Origin: Methylobacterium iners | Lineage (GTDB): Bacteria > Pseudomonadota > Alphaproteobacteria > Rhizobiales > Beijerinckiaceae | Assembly (NCBI RefSeq): GCF_022179305.1 | Contig: NZ_BPQP01000088.1 | Location: forward strand, 1-36,833 | DNA: 36,833 bases | Direction: 5' to 3' | Part shown: positions 21,366 to 29,019 of the stretch, in pieces | Layout of the letters: every line of letters starts with the position of its first letter | Position numbering within the stretch: position 1 is the stretch's first letter | Program-made: the position numbers and the translations under genes | The notes under the pieces: generated by a model | Seen by the model: the letters and a program-made list of their open reading frames with translations, nothing else | Database searches by the model: none | Told to the model about the DNA's origin: nothing

Positions 21366-21614
21366 TCACCAACGATGCTTGAGCTGGCTCTTGGCGGCGG
21401 CACTGGCATACACCCGATGAAGCAGCAAACCGGAGGTGTTGGTGACATCCACATTCAGCTCGCCATCGGTCGCCAGCTGGGCCCGGGTCTTCGCCAGCAT
21501 CTCACCATGCAGACGGGCCGCTTCGAGGCGCGCAGTCTCGGCATCCCGTTACTCGGTGCCTTCGTTGTCTTGGGAAAACCCGCCATCGCTGACGTTGAAG
21601 TGAAATCGTGGCAT
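21366..21614 (-). pseudogene. DUF6894-like protein with in-frame TAA
   Basis: The frame reads MPRFHFNVSDGGFSQDNEGT, E, TAA (21549-21551), RDAETARLEAARLHGEMLAK, TRAQLATDGELNVDVTNTSG and on to KSQLKHRW. MPRF.F.V.DG....D.EGTEL..L..AR.EA..L.GE fits the DUF6894 pattern, in which Leu follows the Glu; TTA to TAA would explain the stop. Otherwise full length (82 codons). Confidence 0.65.
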
Positions 21615-21651
21615 GGCCGGACCTTACCCAAGCGGGTCACCCTCGTGGTCA

Positions 21652-21963
21652 ACCCTCCTGCGTTTGAACCAAAGCCCGCTCGCCACCCTTGTGCTGAAGG
21701 TCCCAGGCGATCCCATGCGCGACGTGGGCATGTTCGGCCGCGACCTCGTTGTGGCCGACCACAGCATGCAGCCGGGCAGCGGCAGCGTCGTCGTGGTGAT
21801 CGTCGATGGCACCCTGTCGCTGGGAAGACCCGTTCTTGACGGCAACGTGCTTCGGCTCGCCTTCGGCAATGCCGCGATGCCGGCGTACGCGCTTTAGGAG
21901 TTCGCCGAGGCGCAGCTCTTAGGCGTGGTGCGCTTCTCGATCCGCTGGCATGTCTGCGAATAT
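21652..21963 (+). pseudogene. UmuD/S24-peptidase relic 2
   Basis: RLNQSPLATLVLKVPGDPMR, DVGMFGRDLVVADHSMQPGS, VVVVIVDGTLSLGRPVLDGN, then MPAYAL, TAG, EFAEAQLLGVVRFSIRWHV. The order (GDSM box, GD.lvVD.s..p, V....dG....kr, N..yp, WGVV) is that of UmuD. The catalytic Ser is Pro (GDPM), the catalytic Lys is missing from VDGTLSLGRP, and a stop interrupts the tail. The N-terminal cleavage region is absent and no umuC is present. Confidence 0.6.
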
Positions 21964-21968
21964 TTGGC

Positions 21969-23096
21969 TTACGGGTGGCGCAGCATGAACAGCTTGCCCA
22001 TCAGGACCGCCATCTCGCTCTGGCGCGAGACACCCATCTTATCGAAGACCCGCTTCAGCACAGTTCGGGCGGTAGCGTCTGCAATGCCGAGCTTCGCCGC
22101 AGCCTCGCATGGTGGGGTTCCCGCTCCTACAAGCGCGGCCAGTCGGGCCTCCCCGAGGGTGAGCTTAAATACATCCCTGACCAGAGCTGGATCGAACGAT
22201 CGTCCTGGTTCCTGATCGACGGCGAGCACGACCGCCCTGGCTGAGACGAGTACCGGAGCCTCAATTGACGACTGGATTGGAAGGATCTGCAGGATCAACC
22301 CTCGGTCGCCATTCGGAACGACAAGTGATTCCAGGGCAAGCGGTTCGATCGAGCTTGCGTTGTTGTTCGACAAGATCGCGTCGAGCCGCTGCTGAAAAGT
22401 TCGCCGCGCTACGCGATCGGTCACGGTGAACTGCCCACCCAAAACTGCGAGCCCTTCACCCAACAATTGGTCTGCCGTACGGTTGGCCAACAAGACGCGT
22501 CGCTCAGCGTCCAGAATGAAGACACCGCAACTCACGCGATCCAGCGCCTCCGATAGGCCTAGGCGCTCGGCCTCGGCGTCCATGAGGCGCACGGACAGGC
22601 TCAATGACCGTTCCACGTGCCGGCTAATGGCCAGCATCTGGTTCTCATCCTCCTCGGTGTAGGCCGATTTGTGCTTGGCCCGGAGTAGTGTCAGCATCAC
22701 AGACACGCTAGACGTCGGTGAAACCGAAGCAGACAGCGACCAAAGAAAGCCGTAAGGTATTAGGAATTCTTGATAGATTGGTAGCGTTGAGATCTCCTCG
22801 TCACTGAAATATTGCCGATCTGTCACAACGTCACGATGACCAACCGAAAAGGCCTGGAAACCACGTTCCGCCCGAACATCGAGGTGCTGCCAGTTGGCCG
22901 CGTAGTCCTTCGCCATTTCGATTAGGTTCGGTGAAACGATGACGCTCATCGTGCCGCTATCATGGCGATACAGCAGAATTCCTCCATCTGCATCCAGCAA
23001 TTGTGCGATCTGATACAATGTGCTGGGCCAGCGGCTTGGGGCCGAAGCTGCCATGTAGACCGCCTCGACTGCGGAATTCCAAGCGCTAAACGTCAT
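21969..23096 (-). CDS. LuxR-family transcriptional regulator
   Basis: 375 aa from MTFSAWNSAVEAVYMAAS (GGAAG seven bases upstream; an ATG ten codons earlier is possible). A GAF/PAS-like sensory N-terminus (residues ~1-190; DADGGILLYRHDSG, FLIPYGFLWSLSASVS) and a PAS-like segment (CGVFILDAERRVLLANRTAD) precede a C-terminal LuxR HTH (about 310-365; LTLGEARLAALVGAGTPPCE, AAAKLGIADATARTVLKRVF, DKMGV). It is not a typical acyl-homoserine-lactone receptor. Divergent from the transporter-racemase genes and their likely regulator. Confidence 0.85.
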   Translation of the reverse strand: MTFSAWNSAVEAVYMAASAPSRWPSTLYQIAQLLDADGGILLYRHDSGTMSVIVSPNLIEMAKDYAANWQHLDVRAERGFQAFSVGHRDVVTDRQYFSDEEISTLPIYQEFLIPYGFLWSLSASVSPTSSVSVMLTLLRAKHKSAYTEEDENQMLAISRHVERSLSLSVRLMDAEAERLGLSEALDRVSCGVFILDAERRVLLANRTADQLLGEGLAVLGGQFTVTDRVARRTFQQRLDAILSNNNASSIEPLALESLVVPNGDRGLILQILPIQSSIEAPVLVSARAVVLAVDQEPGRSFDPALVRDVFKLTLGEARLAALVGAGTPPCEAAAKLGIADATARTVLKRVFDKMGVSRQSEMAVLMGKLFMLRHP

Positions 23097-23260
23097 CTCA
23101 GCTTCCGAGCGGCCCGACAATCTCAAGCGGGGGTCCTACCCCAAAAGGGTCATGAGGAAATCGAACGGTCAAGTGTCCGATAACCCTTTGGGCTGTGTGC
23201 GAAGTTCAGCAAGGATCTCTGCCGACTCAGCTCACCAGGAAAAAGGACGTGACATGTCTC

Positions 23261-23278
23261 ATCCCCCAGATGGGGTAC
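23261..23278. promoter_or_regulatory. Putative operator shared with the RTX gene
   Basis: ATCCCCCAGATGGGGTAC, a dyad around CCCCA-GA-TGGGG. It lies about 100 bp before the transporter start. The sequence at 26061-26078 has the same right half (TGGGGTAC) and a mirrored left half. A binding site for the neighbouring LuxR-type regulator is the obvious guess. Confidence 0.45.
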
Positions 23279-23374
23279 GACTGCGCCAGCTGACCGTGGC
23301 ATCGTAACAGCGAAGGTGTTTTTTCTTCGCCCAGCTAGGTCGCTTGCGCGAAGCAAATCGAGGTTGACCGCAAA

Positions 23375-24211
23375 GTGAACTTAGTCACTTTCTCCCTAGC
23401 CTCGGCGCTTTTCGGAGCCATTGCAGGTATTCAAGCTCGCCGTATCGCCAAAACAATAGGTATGAGCGCAAGTGAATTGATGCCGCTCAATTTCCTGCTG
23501 ATGACATGCATCTTGACTGCGGCATCGCCCATATTCTTTCGTTTTGAATTAAGTCTCCATTTAGTAATTCTTATTTTCGTGATGGCCGTATTAGATACTG
23601 CAGGAAACTACTTTTACTTCAAGACCTTTGAGTCGACTGACGCAACCACAGCCATTCCTCTACTATCGTTGGCGCCAGTATTTGCTTTTCCAGCGACTTG
23701 GTTGCTCATCGGGCAAGCGGAGTCTTGGGGTTGCGCTTTAGTCGCATGTGCCATCACTACTTTGATTATCTCTATGTCTTGCATTGGAAATACATTTGAT
23801 AAATTCCGCGCCAAAACGTTGCTTCCTGCAATATCTTCGTCGCTGTTATTCGGAATATCTACAATACCAGCAAAGATGATACTCCAATCTGGGGACATTA
23901 ACGTCCCAACTTTGTACCTCCTACGCGCTGCATTGATTGCGGCATTTGCTGCCATTATATTCGGTCGTCCACAGCTCAGCCTAAAAACGAATCAGATTGC
24001 TATGATCGTGGGCAGAAATTTGATAGTTATATTGCAATACTTGATGTTGTACTGCGCATTTTCGGTTGGAAGCGCGCCAATGAGCCTTGCAATAGCCAGT
24101 GTTTCTCCCGTTTTTGTTGTTTTGCTATCTGTTTTAGCTGGCGAACCGTGGTCCTGGCCGAAGTTGGGAACAGCACTGCTCATTGTGCCTCTTGTTGGCG
24201 TGCTCGCCTGA
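23375..24211 (+). CDS. EamA-type (DMT superfamily) transporter
   Basis: 278 aa, GTG start with GAGGT ten bases before it. About nine or ten hydrophobic helices from LVTFSLASALFGAIAG to the end, in two halves as in EamA proteins; the second half begins near LLPAISSSLLFGISTIPAKM and shows APMSLAIASVSPVFVVLLSV. EamA members export amino acids and other metabolites; the substrate is unknown. The gene is visibly AT-richer than its surroundings, suggesting recent acquisition. Followed by the racemase gene after 70 bp. Confidence 0.8.
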   Translation: MNLVTFSLASALFGAIAGIQARRIAKTIGMSASELMPLNFLLMTCILTAASPIFFRFELSLHLVILIFVMAVLDTAGNYFYFKTFESTDATTAIPLLSLAPVFAFPATWLLIGQAESWGCALVACAITTLIISMSCIGNTFDKFRAKTLLPAISSSLLFGISTIPAKMILQSGDINVPTLYLLRAALIAAFAAIIFGRPQLSLKTNQIAMIVGRNLIVILQYLMLYCAFSVGSAPMSLAIASVSPVFVVLLSVLAGEPWSWPKLGTALLIVPLVGVLA

Positions 24212-24281
24212 AATCATTAAGGTTTAGTGCGATGAGAGTTGATGTAGGCCTCTAGCTTATGAAAATCGCGAAAGAAAGCAG

Positions 24282-24989
24282 ATGCTAGGTGTACTTGGTG
24301 GCATGGGTGCCCTAGCCACCGTTGATTTCCTAGGAAAGCTTGTTCGCAGCACGCCGGCAATGTGCGATCAGGACCACATTCCGATGATTGTACGCTTTGC
24401 CCCATCCATTCCTGATCGCACGGCTGCTATTCTCGAGAAGGGGCCAGACCCACTTCCTGGACTTCGGGAGGCCGCCGTCTCGTTGGAAAAGGCTGGTGCG
24501 ACGTCCATCGCAATTCCTTGCAACACGGCGCATTTCTGGCATCCTGCACTTCAGGCTCAAACCTCGGTACCCATTCTCCACATCGCAGACGCTGTCGTTG
24601 ATGCGTTGCCCCAGCATTGCTTTCGAAACGTTCGAATCGGTCTTCTAGCGACCAGTGGCACGCTGTCGGCGGGTATATATCAAGAGCGTCTTGCCCGGGG
24701 TGGGTTTGTATGCCGTTTGCCAAACGAAAAAAGGCAAACTGAGATAATGCGGGCTATTCGTTTCGTGAAAGCCGGACAGCTAGCGGCCTCTGCCGTCATT
24801 ATGCAAGAGCAACTTGAAGATCTTCTGGAAGGAGGTTGCCACTACGTTGTGATGGCTTGCACAGAGATACCGCTGGCGCTTACTTCTTGCGGTGCGGATT
24901 ACAAAAGATTCTTAATCGACTCCACTGAAGCGTTGGTGGGGGCTTGTTTGAAACTCCACTTGAGTCGGACCGCTCAGCAGGTCTATTGA
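24282..24989 (+). CDS. Aspartate/glutamate racemase family protein
   Basis: 235 aa. Starts MLGVLGGMGALATVDFLGKL, the phosphate/glycine loop of the family. DQDHIPMIV and PSIPDRTAAIL follow. The two catalytic Cys are present: Cys80 in AIPCNTAHFW and Cys193 in VMACTEIPL. Closest in form to aspartate racemases (PLP-independent, two-base mechanism), so it probably interconverts L- and D-aspartate or a related amino acid in the cytoplasm. Downstream of the EamA transporter, which could move its product. Confidence 0.85.
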   Translation: MLGVLGGMGALATVDFLGKLVRSTPAMCDQDHIPMIVRFAPSIPDRTAAILEKGPDPLPGLREAAVSLEKAGATSIAIPCNTAHFWHPALQAQTSVPILHIADAVVDALPQHCFRNVRIGLLATSGTLSAGIYQERLARGGFVCRLPNEKRQTEIMRAIRFVKAGQLAASAVIMQEQLEDLLEGGCHYVVMACTEIPLALTSCGADYKRFLIDSTEALVGACLKLHLSRTAQQVY

Positions 24990-25082
24990 GAAAGCCGTCA
25001 GGTTAGTGGGTCCGTGACACGGATGTGAGAGAATGCCTTCACTTCCATGAGGTCCAAGGTAGAAGGGTTCGCAAGTGGCGAA

Positions 25083-25110
25083 CGTGGCCACAGTTAAATG
25101 TGCGGCCACG
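25083..25110. terminator. Hairpin between convergent genes
   Basis: CGTGGCC (25083-25089) and GGCCACG (25104-25110) form a 7 bp stem with inner CACA/TGTG pairing. It lies between the racemase and RTX gene ends and may end both transcripts; there is no strong T run. Confidence 0.4.
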
Positions 25111-25171
25111 GCTAGTGAGATCGACACAGTAGACCTGACTAAGGCAACTCAGATTTGGTTGGCTCTTAGTA

Positions 25172-25978
25172 TCAGCCGAAAGCGCCGTCGTTGACGAAGA
25201 CTCGGCCTTCGTTGACGCCAAATTGCAGGTAATGCTGCAGCGGATTGATCCCTGCGGCGGCGACATCTGAATTGGCGGCAAGATAGCCCTGAGTATCGAA
25301 TTCGGCGGAAGGGTCGCGTCCTTCGCGCCATCCGAATTGCAGATAGTGCTGCAACGGGTCGACGCCGGCTGCAGCGACATCGGTGTAGGTAGTCAGGTAC
25401 GCGTCCGTATCGAAGAAGAGGTTGGGATCCCGACCTTCGAAGCGGCCGTGCTGGGCATAGTGTGCTTCTGGATCGATGCCTGCTGCAGCCACATCCGCGT
25501 AGCGGCTCAGATAAAATAGGTCATCGATCGCCAAGTTCCCATCGGCCTGATTTACCGTAATATTGGAGAACTGGAAAGTCTCGACTTCTGCAGACTGCAC
25601 GTACAGTCCATTAGAGAAGATTGTTGTGCCATTGCCAGCTGGGAAGATGCTGTAGCTCCCAATCGCACCATCGAGAACGAGCGTGTCATTGCCAGCATCA
25701 GCATCATACTGGTAAGTGCCACTGTGCATCTTCAAGGTGTCGTTACCTGCTCCAGCGAGAAAATTGCCGGTGCCGAAGGTGACTTCTAAGGTGTCGTTAC
25801 CAGAACCTGCAACGATGTCCGCACGATTTGTTGCTGCAGCAGTGCCGGTGACGAAGAACTGATCGTTTCCACCGTTCCCATAAACGAGGCTGGAAGCCTC
25901 ACCAAACGGGTTTGACCCAGGCTGCGCACTGGGACGGAAGGTTTCTGAGGCAGTCGTTCCACGAACGATAGCAACCAT
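25172..25978 (-). CDS. RTX-like calcium-binding repeat protein
   Basis: 268 aa without a signal peptide. Four degenerate RTX nonapeptides: GNGGNDQFF (34-42), GSGNDTLEV (58-66), GAGNDTLKM (76-84) and DAGNDTLVL (94-102). The C-terminal part has three ~37 residue repeats (about 154-188, 192-228, 232-259) of the form YL...DVAAAG..PLQHYLQFG..EGR. Such proteins are usually exported by type I secretion and bind Ca2+; no type I system is in the window. Regulation: a hairpin in the leader and the shared dyad 83 bp upstream. Confidence 0.8.
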   Translation of the reverse strand: MVAIVRGTTASETFRPSAQPGSNPFGEASSLVYGNGGNDQFFVTGTAAATNRADIVAGSGNDTLEVTFGTGNFLAGAGNDTLKMHSGTYQYDADAGNDTLVLDGAIGSYSIFPAGNGTTIFSNGLYVQSAEVETFQFSNITVNQADGNLAIDDLFYLSRYADVAAAGIDPEAHYAQHGRFEGRDPNLFFDTDAYLTTYTDVAAAGVDPLQHYLQFGWREGRDPSAEFDTQGYLAANSDVAAAGINPLQHYLQFGVNEGRVFVNDGAFG

Positions 25979-25994
25979 TGCAATGCTCCGAGCA

Positions 25995-26030
25995 CTCGTG
26001 AGTGAACGACATGGATTGCCGACTCACGAG
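25995..26030 (-). promoter_or_regulatory. Inverted repeat in the RTX gene leader
   Basis: Perfect 9 bp arms CTCGTGAGT (25995-26003) and ACTCACGAG (26022-26030), 18-base loop. It ends 16 bases before the start codon, just upstream of the ribosome site (CGGAG), so it could be an operator or an RNA hairpin affecting translation. Confidence 0.45.
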
Positions 26031-26060
26031 ACGAAGCGATCACCTCCGCGGGCAGTTGTC

Positions 26061-26078
26061 GTACCCAATTTGGGGTAC
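26061..26078. promoter_or_regulatory. Putative operator of the RTX gene
   Basis: GTACCCAATTTGGGGTAC, arms GTACCC/GGGTAC. It lies 83 bp before the RTX start and resembles the dyad at 23261-23278. Confidence 0.5.
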
Positions 26079-26130
26079 GTTTCTAAACCTAGCGCAACCT
26101 CGATGAACTTGACAGCGCAACCCGACACTC

Positions 26131-26694
26131 TCACTCAGCGGCAGCAACAGCCTTGCTGGCCCGACCGGAAGCCTTGGGCGCAGGAGTAGAAGCCGTAGCC
26201 TTGCGCCGGCCGCCCCGTGCCTTGGGTGCGTCGGTGACGGTCTCAACGACATCAGCGCTCTTCGGCTCAGCCCTCTGGCGTTGCCGCCCAAGCCCGATGC
26301 TGCGAGCGAGTTCGGAGCGCTGCCTTGCGTAGCTCGGCGCGACCATTGGATAGTCGGAGGGCAGACCGTACTTGGCCCGGTAGCCTTCCGGTGTCAGGCC
26401 ACGGCTTGAGAGGTGGCGCTTCAGCGACTTGTAGGACCTACCATCCTCGAAGCTGATCAGCCCGTCATCGCCGATCGACTTCTTGATCTGGGCGGGCGTG
26501 GCTTTTGCCACTGGCTCCTCAACAGGCGCCAGCGGCTTTCCGAGCCCGAGCAATCCTGAGTGGACGGTCGCGATGAGATCTGCGAGCCCAGAGGCTGGGA
26601 CCGAGTTGTTGGAAACGTACGCGGCGACGATCTGAGTTGTTAGCTCGACCTTATCATCCTGCTCAACGGATTGCGTTACCACGTCGTCTGTCAT
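26131..26694 (-). CDS. MucR/Ros family transcriptional regulator
   Basis: 187 aa. After a polar N-terminus (TTQIVAAYVSNNSVPASGLA, typical of the family) comes the DNA-binding domain (about 75-140): ISFEDGRSYKSLKRHLSSRG, LTPEGYRAKYGLPSDYPMVA, SYARQRSELARSIGLGR. The zinc-ligand Cys pair of Ros is absent (FEDG where C..C would be), as in several MucR-like proteins. A long Ala/Lys/Pro tail resembles histone-like extensions. MucR proteins control surface polysaccharide, motility and host interaction genes. AGAAGG precedes the ATG. Confidence 0.85.
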   Translation of the reverse strand: MTDDVVTQSVEQDDKVELTTQIVAAYVSNNSVPASGLADLIATVHSGLLGLGKPLAPVEEPVAKATPAQIKKSIGDDGLISFEDGRSYKSLKRHLSSRGLTPEGYRAKYGLPSDYPMVAPSYARQRSELARSIGLGRQRQRAEPKSADVVETVTDAPKARGGRRKATASTPAPKASGRASKAVAAAE

Positions 26695-26806
26695 GATGAG
26701 CCTTCTCTCGCGGACTTACATCGGCAATCAGCGAATTGGGTTCCAAGATCAAGCCATCTACGCATTTTTGTTTTGGGCGAATTTCTCTGTTGTCGATGAT
26801 CGAGCT

Positions 26807-27094
26807 TCAACAATTCGTGCGCTTAAGCGAGGCGAAGGCTAGCCCGCATCTGCCGCAAGGAAGACGTTTCCATCCATCTTCGAACCTCCAGATGGGATAA
26901 CCATCGCTAGGCTGACCCCGCAGCCCGCGTCGGTAGTGTGTTCGCTTGAAGACGATGTGGTTGTGCTCGACCGTCGTCACCGCCTCACCGCTCAGCACCA
27001 GAGCCCCGCAATAGTCTAAGCCAATCAAGCCGAGCTGCTGGTTAACGCCAAAGAGTTGCGCCGTCGTCCATCTCACAGGTGAGCCGGTACGCAA
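26807..27094 (-). CDS. LGW/QLFGV-family protein, 5'-truncated copy
   Basis: Up to 95 aa from a TTG (a GTG at 27076 is an alternative). VRWTTAQLFGVNQQLGLIGL then DYCGALVLSGEAVTTVEHNH, IVFKRTHYRR match 11339-11723, but the N-terminal half (VRAWREGFLSL and FLDRFADDAGALG) is missing and the C-terminus has a new Cys-rich tail (LPCGRCGLAF). Possibly a decaying paralogue that is still open. Confidence 0.5.
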   Translation of the reverse strand: MRTGSPVRWTTAQLFGVNQQLGLIGLDYCGALVLSGEAVTTVEHNHIVFKRTHYRRGLRGQPSDGYPIWRFEDGWKRLPCGRCGLAFASLKRTNC

Positions 27095-27186
27095 CTTGGC
27101 TTGCGGGTAGATGTCGACTGACGATCTGCGCCGCCCTCGCGCTTGCGATGCAGGCAGCTTTGGGTGGGAGGGGACGGCTGAGACAG

Positions 27187-27285
27187 ATGAAGCGCACCCT
27201 TTTGTCCCGAGCGGGTCATGAGGCCGGTCGGAGGAACTTCCTCAGGGCTGCTGTCCTCCTCGCGATATGCGCGGTGGCCCTGTGA
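27187..27285 (+). CDS. Membrane microprotein, 32 aa
   Basis: MKRTLLSRAGHEAGRRNFLR then AAVLLAICAVAL: basic N-terminus and one short hydrophobic helix. A hairpin terminator starts 7 bp after the stop, which supports the gene. A GTG at 27079 in frame would add another hydrophobic segment (LTICAALALAM). Confidence 0.4.
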   Translation: MKRTLLSRAGHEAGRRNFLRAAVLLAICAVAL

Positions 27286-27291
27286 TCGAAT

Positions 27292-27317
27292 GAGGTGTCC
27301 TGGCCAACAGACACCTC
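27292..27317 (+). terminator. Hairpin after the 32 aa gene
   Basis: Perfect 8 bp arms GAGGTGTC and GACACCTC with a 10-base loop, followed only by TTGG. Moderate terminator. Confidence 0.5.
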
Positions 27318-27413
27318 TTGGAAACGGGTTTCGGAACCCCAGAGACTCCCCCCGTTACTCCTATGTAGTGAAACGCGGTTCTCGAACTCTGAAACGCCCT
27401 TCTGGCTTTCGTT

Positions 27414-27434
27414 ATCTGTCACCGGGTGACAGAT
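27414..27434. promoter_or_regulatory. Perfect 21 bp palindrome (operator candidate)
   Basis: Ten-base arms ATCTGTCACC and GGTGACAGAT around a single G. Another half-site GGTCACC follows four bases after the palindrome. It lies ~107 bp before the 27542 gene and could bind a dimeric repressor. Confidence 0.5.
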
Positions 27435-27541
27435 CCGCGGTCACCGGGGGGCCGTTTACGATTGGCCTGCCCGCCTCCGACAGTCTCGTATGCATGATGT
27501 TGTGACTCAATGCGGTCTCACACCCGAGAGGACCGCGCACC

Positions 27542-27901
27542 ATGTCTGAAGCAACGCCCGTCGACACTGCCATTGAGCCTGCACAGCGACGAGTGCTGAA
27601 GCCGCGCCGGGCACGTCGCCCGACCCGCAAGGCTCGTCGCAGGTCCGCTTCTGAGGCTCACCGTCAGAAGCTTGAAGCCGCCAACGTCCCCGAGCGGGAC
27701 GTGTTCGCGACCGTCCTGTTCAACCTCTTCATCTCGCACCTGGCCAACGGATCGCCCGGTGCGATCCGCGTCGCCAAGGACGTCATGCGCAATCTGCCGG
27801 AGAAGTACGATCGCAAGGCCAGCTTCGAACGCCTCAAGGGGATGGTGGCGCGCGAGAAGGCCGGGCGACAGCGGATCGACCGCCCGGCTGAGCTTTCCTA
27901 G
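27542..27901 (+). CDS. Basic protein, 119 aa
   Basis: Preceded by GAGAGGACC. The first 45 residues are very basic and Pro/Arg-rich (RRVLKPRRARRPTRKARRRS). The rest is a helical domain: RDVFATVLFNLFISHLANGS, GAIRVAKDVMRNLPEKYDRK, ASFERLKGMVARE. A basic arm plus helical domain suggests nucleic-acid binding. It loosely resembles the helical part of DUF5681-type proteins, but I cannot assign it. Confidence 0.6.
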   Translation: MSEATPVDTAIEPAQRRVLKPRRARRPTRKARRRSASEAHRQKLEAANVPERDVFATVLFNLFISHLANGSPGAIRVAKDVMRNLPEKYDRKASFERLKGMVAREKAGRQRIDRPAELS

Positions 27902-28124
27902 CACTTGCCAGCCAGATGCCTCTCCCAGCTCAGAGCGCTACGCGTTCCTAGGCCGACATGCAGAGAGCAAGCGCCGCGGTGCTGGGAGGTGTCGACGGCT
28001 TCGGCATCCTTGCGGCCGGACTGGCGGTGGGTCGTGGTCATCGTTCCGACGCTGAGTACGCCCATCTTCGGATCTCAATTCGAGGTGTGGACCGTTCCGC
28101 TCTCCGCAAAGAAGGTGTTCGAAC

Positions 28125-28625
28125 TTACGCTTTCGCTTGGCTGACTGGTTCAAGTGTGAACTCGCTGGCGACCGCATCGTACACGCGCATCAGCCAGTCT
28201 TCTGCGATCTGAGCACGCTCCTCGGCAGCTCGCACGCGCTCGTCCGCCACCTTGAGCAGAGCTTCGCTGCGAGCCTGGATCTCGGCTGTGCGCGCATCCG
28301 CTTCTCTGACGCGCTCGATGGCCCGCTTCATGTCCTCACGAACGCGATCAAGCAATTCCTGAACTCGGAGCTCCTGCTCCCGCGCCTGACCCTCAACTTC
28401 ACGTGTGTAGCTGCCCGCCTGTCGGACACGCTCAATGAGCTTGGACCATTCCTCCGCCGACGGCCGTCTTGGGTGGGGAGCCTCAGCATCAAGGCTTTCA
28501 AACGGTCCAATCACACGCAAGACGTTTGACAAGTTGCTGAGTGGCGCTGACCCCGATACCTGCGCTTTCGCTTGCCCGTCATGCTCAAGCAGCGAGCTCC
28601 GGAAAGGCCGGTTACTCGGATCCAT
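28125..28625 (-). CDS. KfrA-like coiled-coil protein, paralogue of 4129-4704
   Basis: 166 aa from MDPSNRPFRSSLLEHDGQ (GAGGG six bases before). A polar N-terminal region (1-65) is followed by SAEEWSKLIERVRQAGS and a long coiled coil (EREQ/VRE/ADAR heptads, about 75-155), ending RAAEERAQIAEDWLMRVYDA. The plan and end match the gene at 4129. The region 27902-28124 between this gene and 27901 has no gene I can support. Confidence 0.7.
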   Translation of the reverse strand: MDPSNRPFRSSLLEHDGQAKAQVSGSAPLSNLSNVLRVIGPFESLDAEAPHPRRPSAEEWSKLIERVRQAGSYTREVEGQAREQELRVQELLDRVREDMKRAIERVREADARTAEIQARSEALLKVADERVRAAEERAQIAEDWLMRVYDAVASEFTLEPVSQAKA

Positions 28626-28785
28626 AGGGCCCTCAACCAACGAAGCGGCGAACGTCGCGGTGATGTGAGCAGGAAATTCTATACCGACAACTCCTTCCTA
28701 CTTAACACGCTTTGAATCGTGTTGATAAAACTCGGTTAATTTCCTCAGGCCTAACATAGGTTAAGCTGATAACTGGAACCTCCCT

Positions 28786-29019
28786 TCACGGGCTGTACGT
28801 CGCAATCCATTCCTCGACCGTGAGGGTGGGTGCGTGGATCACCAGCGTGTCCCCTAGCCTGTTGGCTCGACCATCCTTCACCCATTGCCGCCAGTTGGTG
28901 ACGGCTTCGGCAGCGATCTCCGCGCATCCCGTGAAATTAACTACGGCGATGATGCTCCCCGTGGATTGCTTCGCCTCGATCCGCTCGACGCGCTTCAGCA
29001 AGCTCGTGATGGTAGTCAT
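28786..29019 (-). CDS. R-x-E small protein 4 of the DUF5681 operon
   Basis: 77 aa. MTTITSLLKRVERIEAKQST, then IIAVVNFTGCAEIAAEAVTN, WRQWVKDGRANRLGD and a final LTVEEWIATYSP. Start overlaps the preceding stop by ATGA. The N-terminal 'L..RV.RIE' helix is shared with the three genes before it; the rest differs. Last gene of the chain. Confidence 0.65.
   Translation of the reverse strand: MTTITSLLKRVERIEAKQSTGSIIAVVNFTGCAEIAAEAVTNWRQWVKDGRANRLGDTLVIHAPTLTVEEWIATYSP

Noticed and set aside
21375-21620. Apparent UmuD N-terminus (SLGIPLLGAFVVLGKP) on the plus strand
   Set aside because: It is the antisense of the DUF6894-like pseudogene; the real UmuD similarity begins after 21640.
27958-28212. Plus-strand frame starting MQRASAAVLGGVDGFGILAA
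   Set aside because: Hydrophobic start only; the second half is antisense to the coiled-coil gene and there is no ribosome site.
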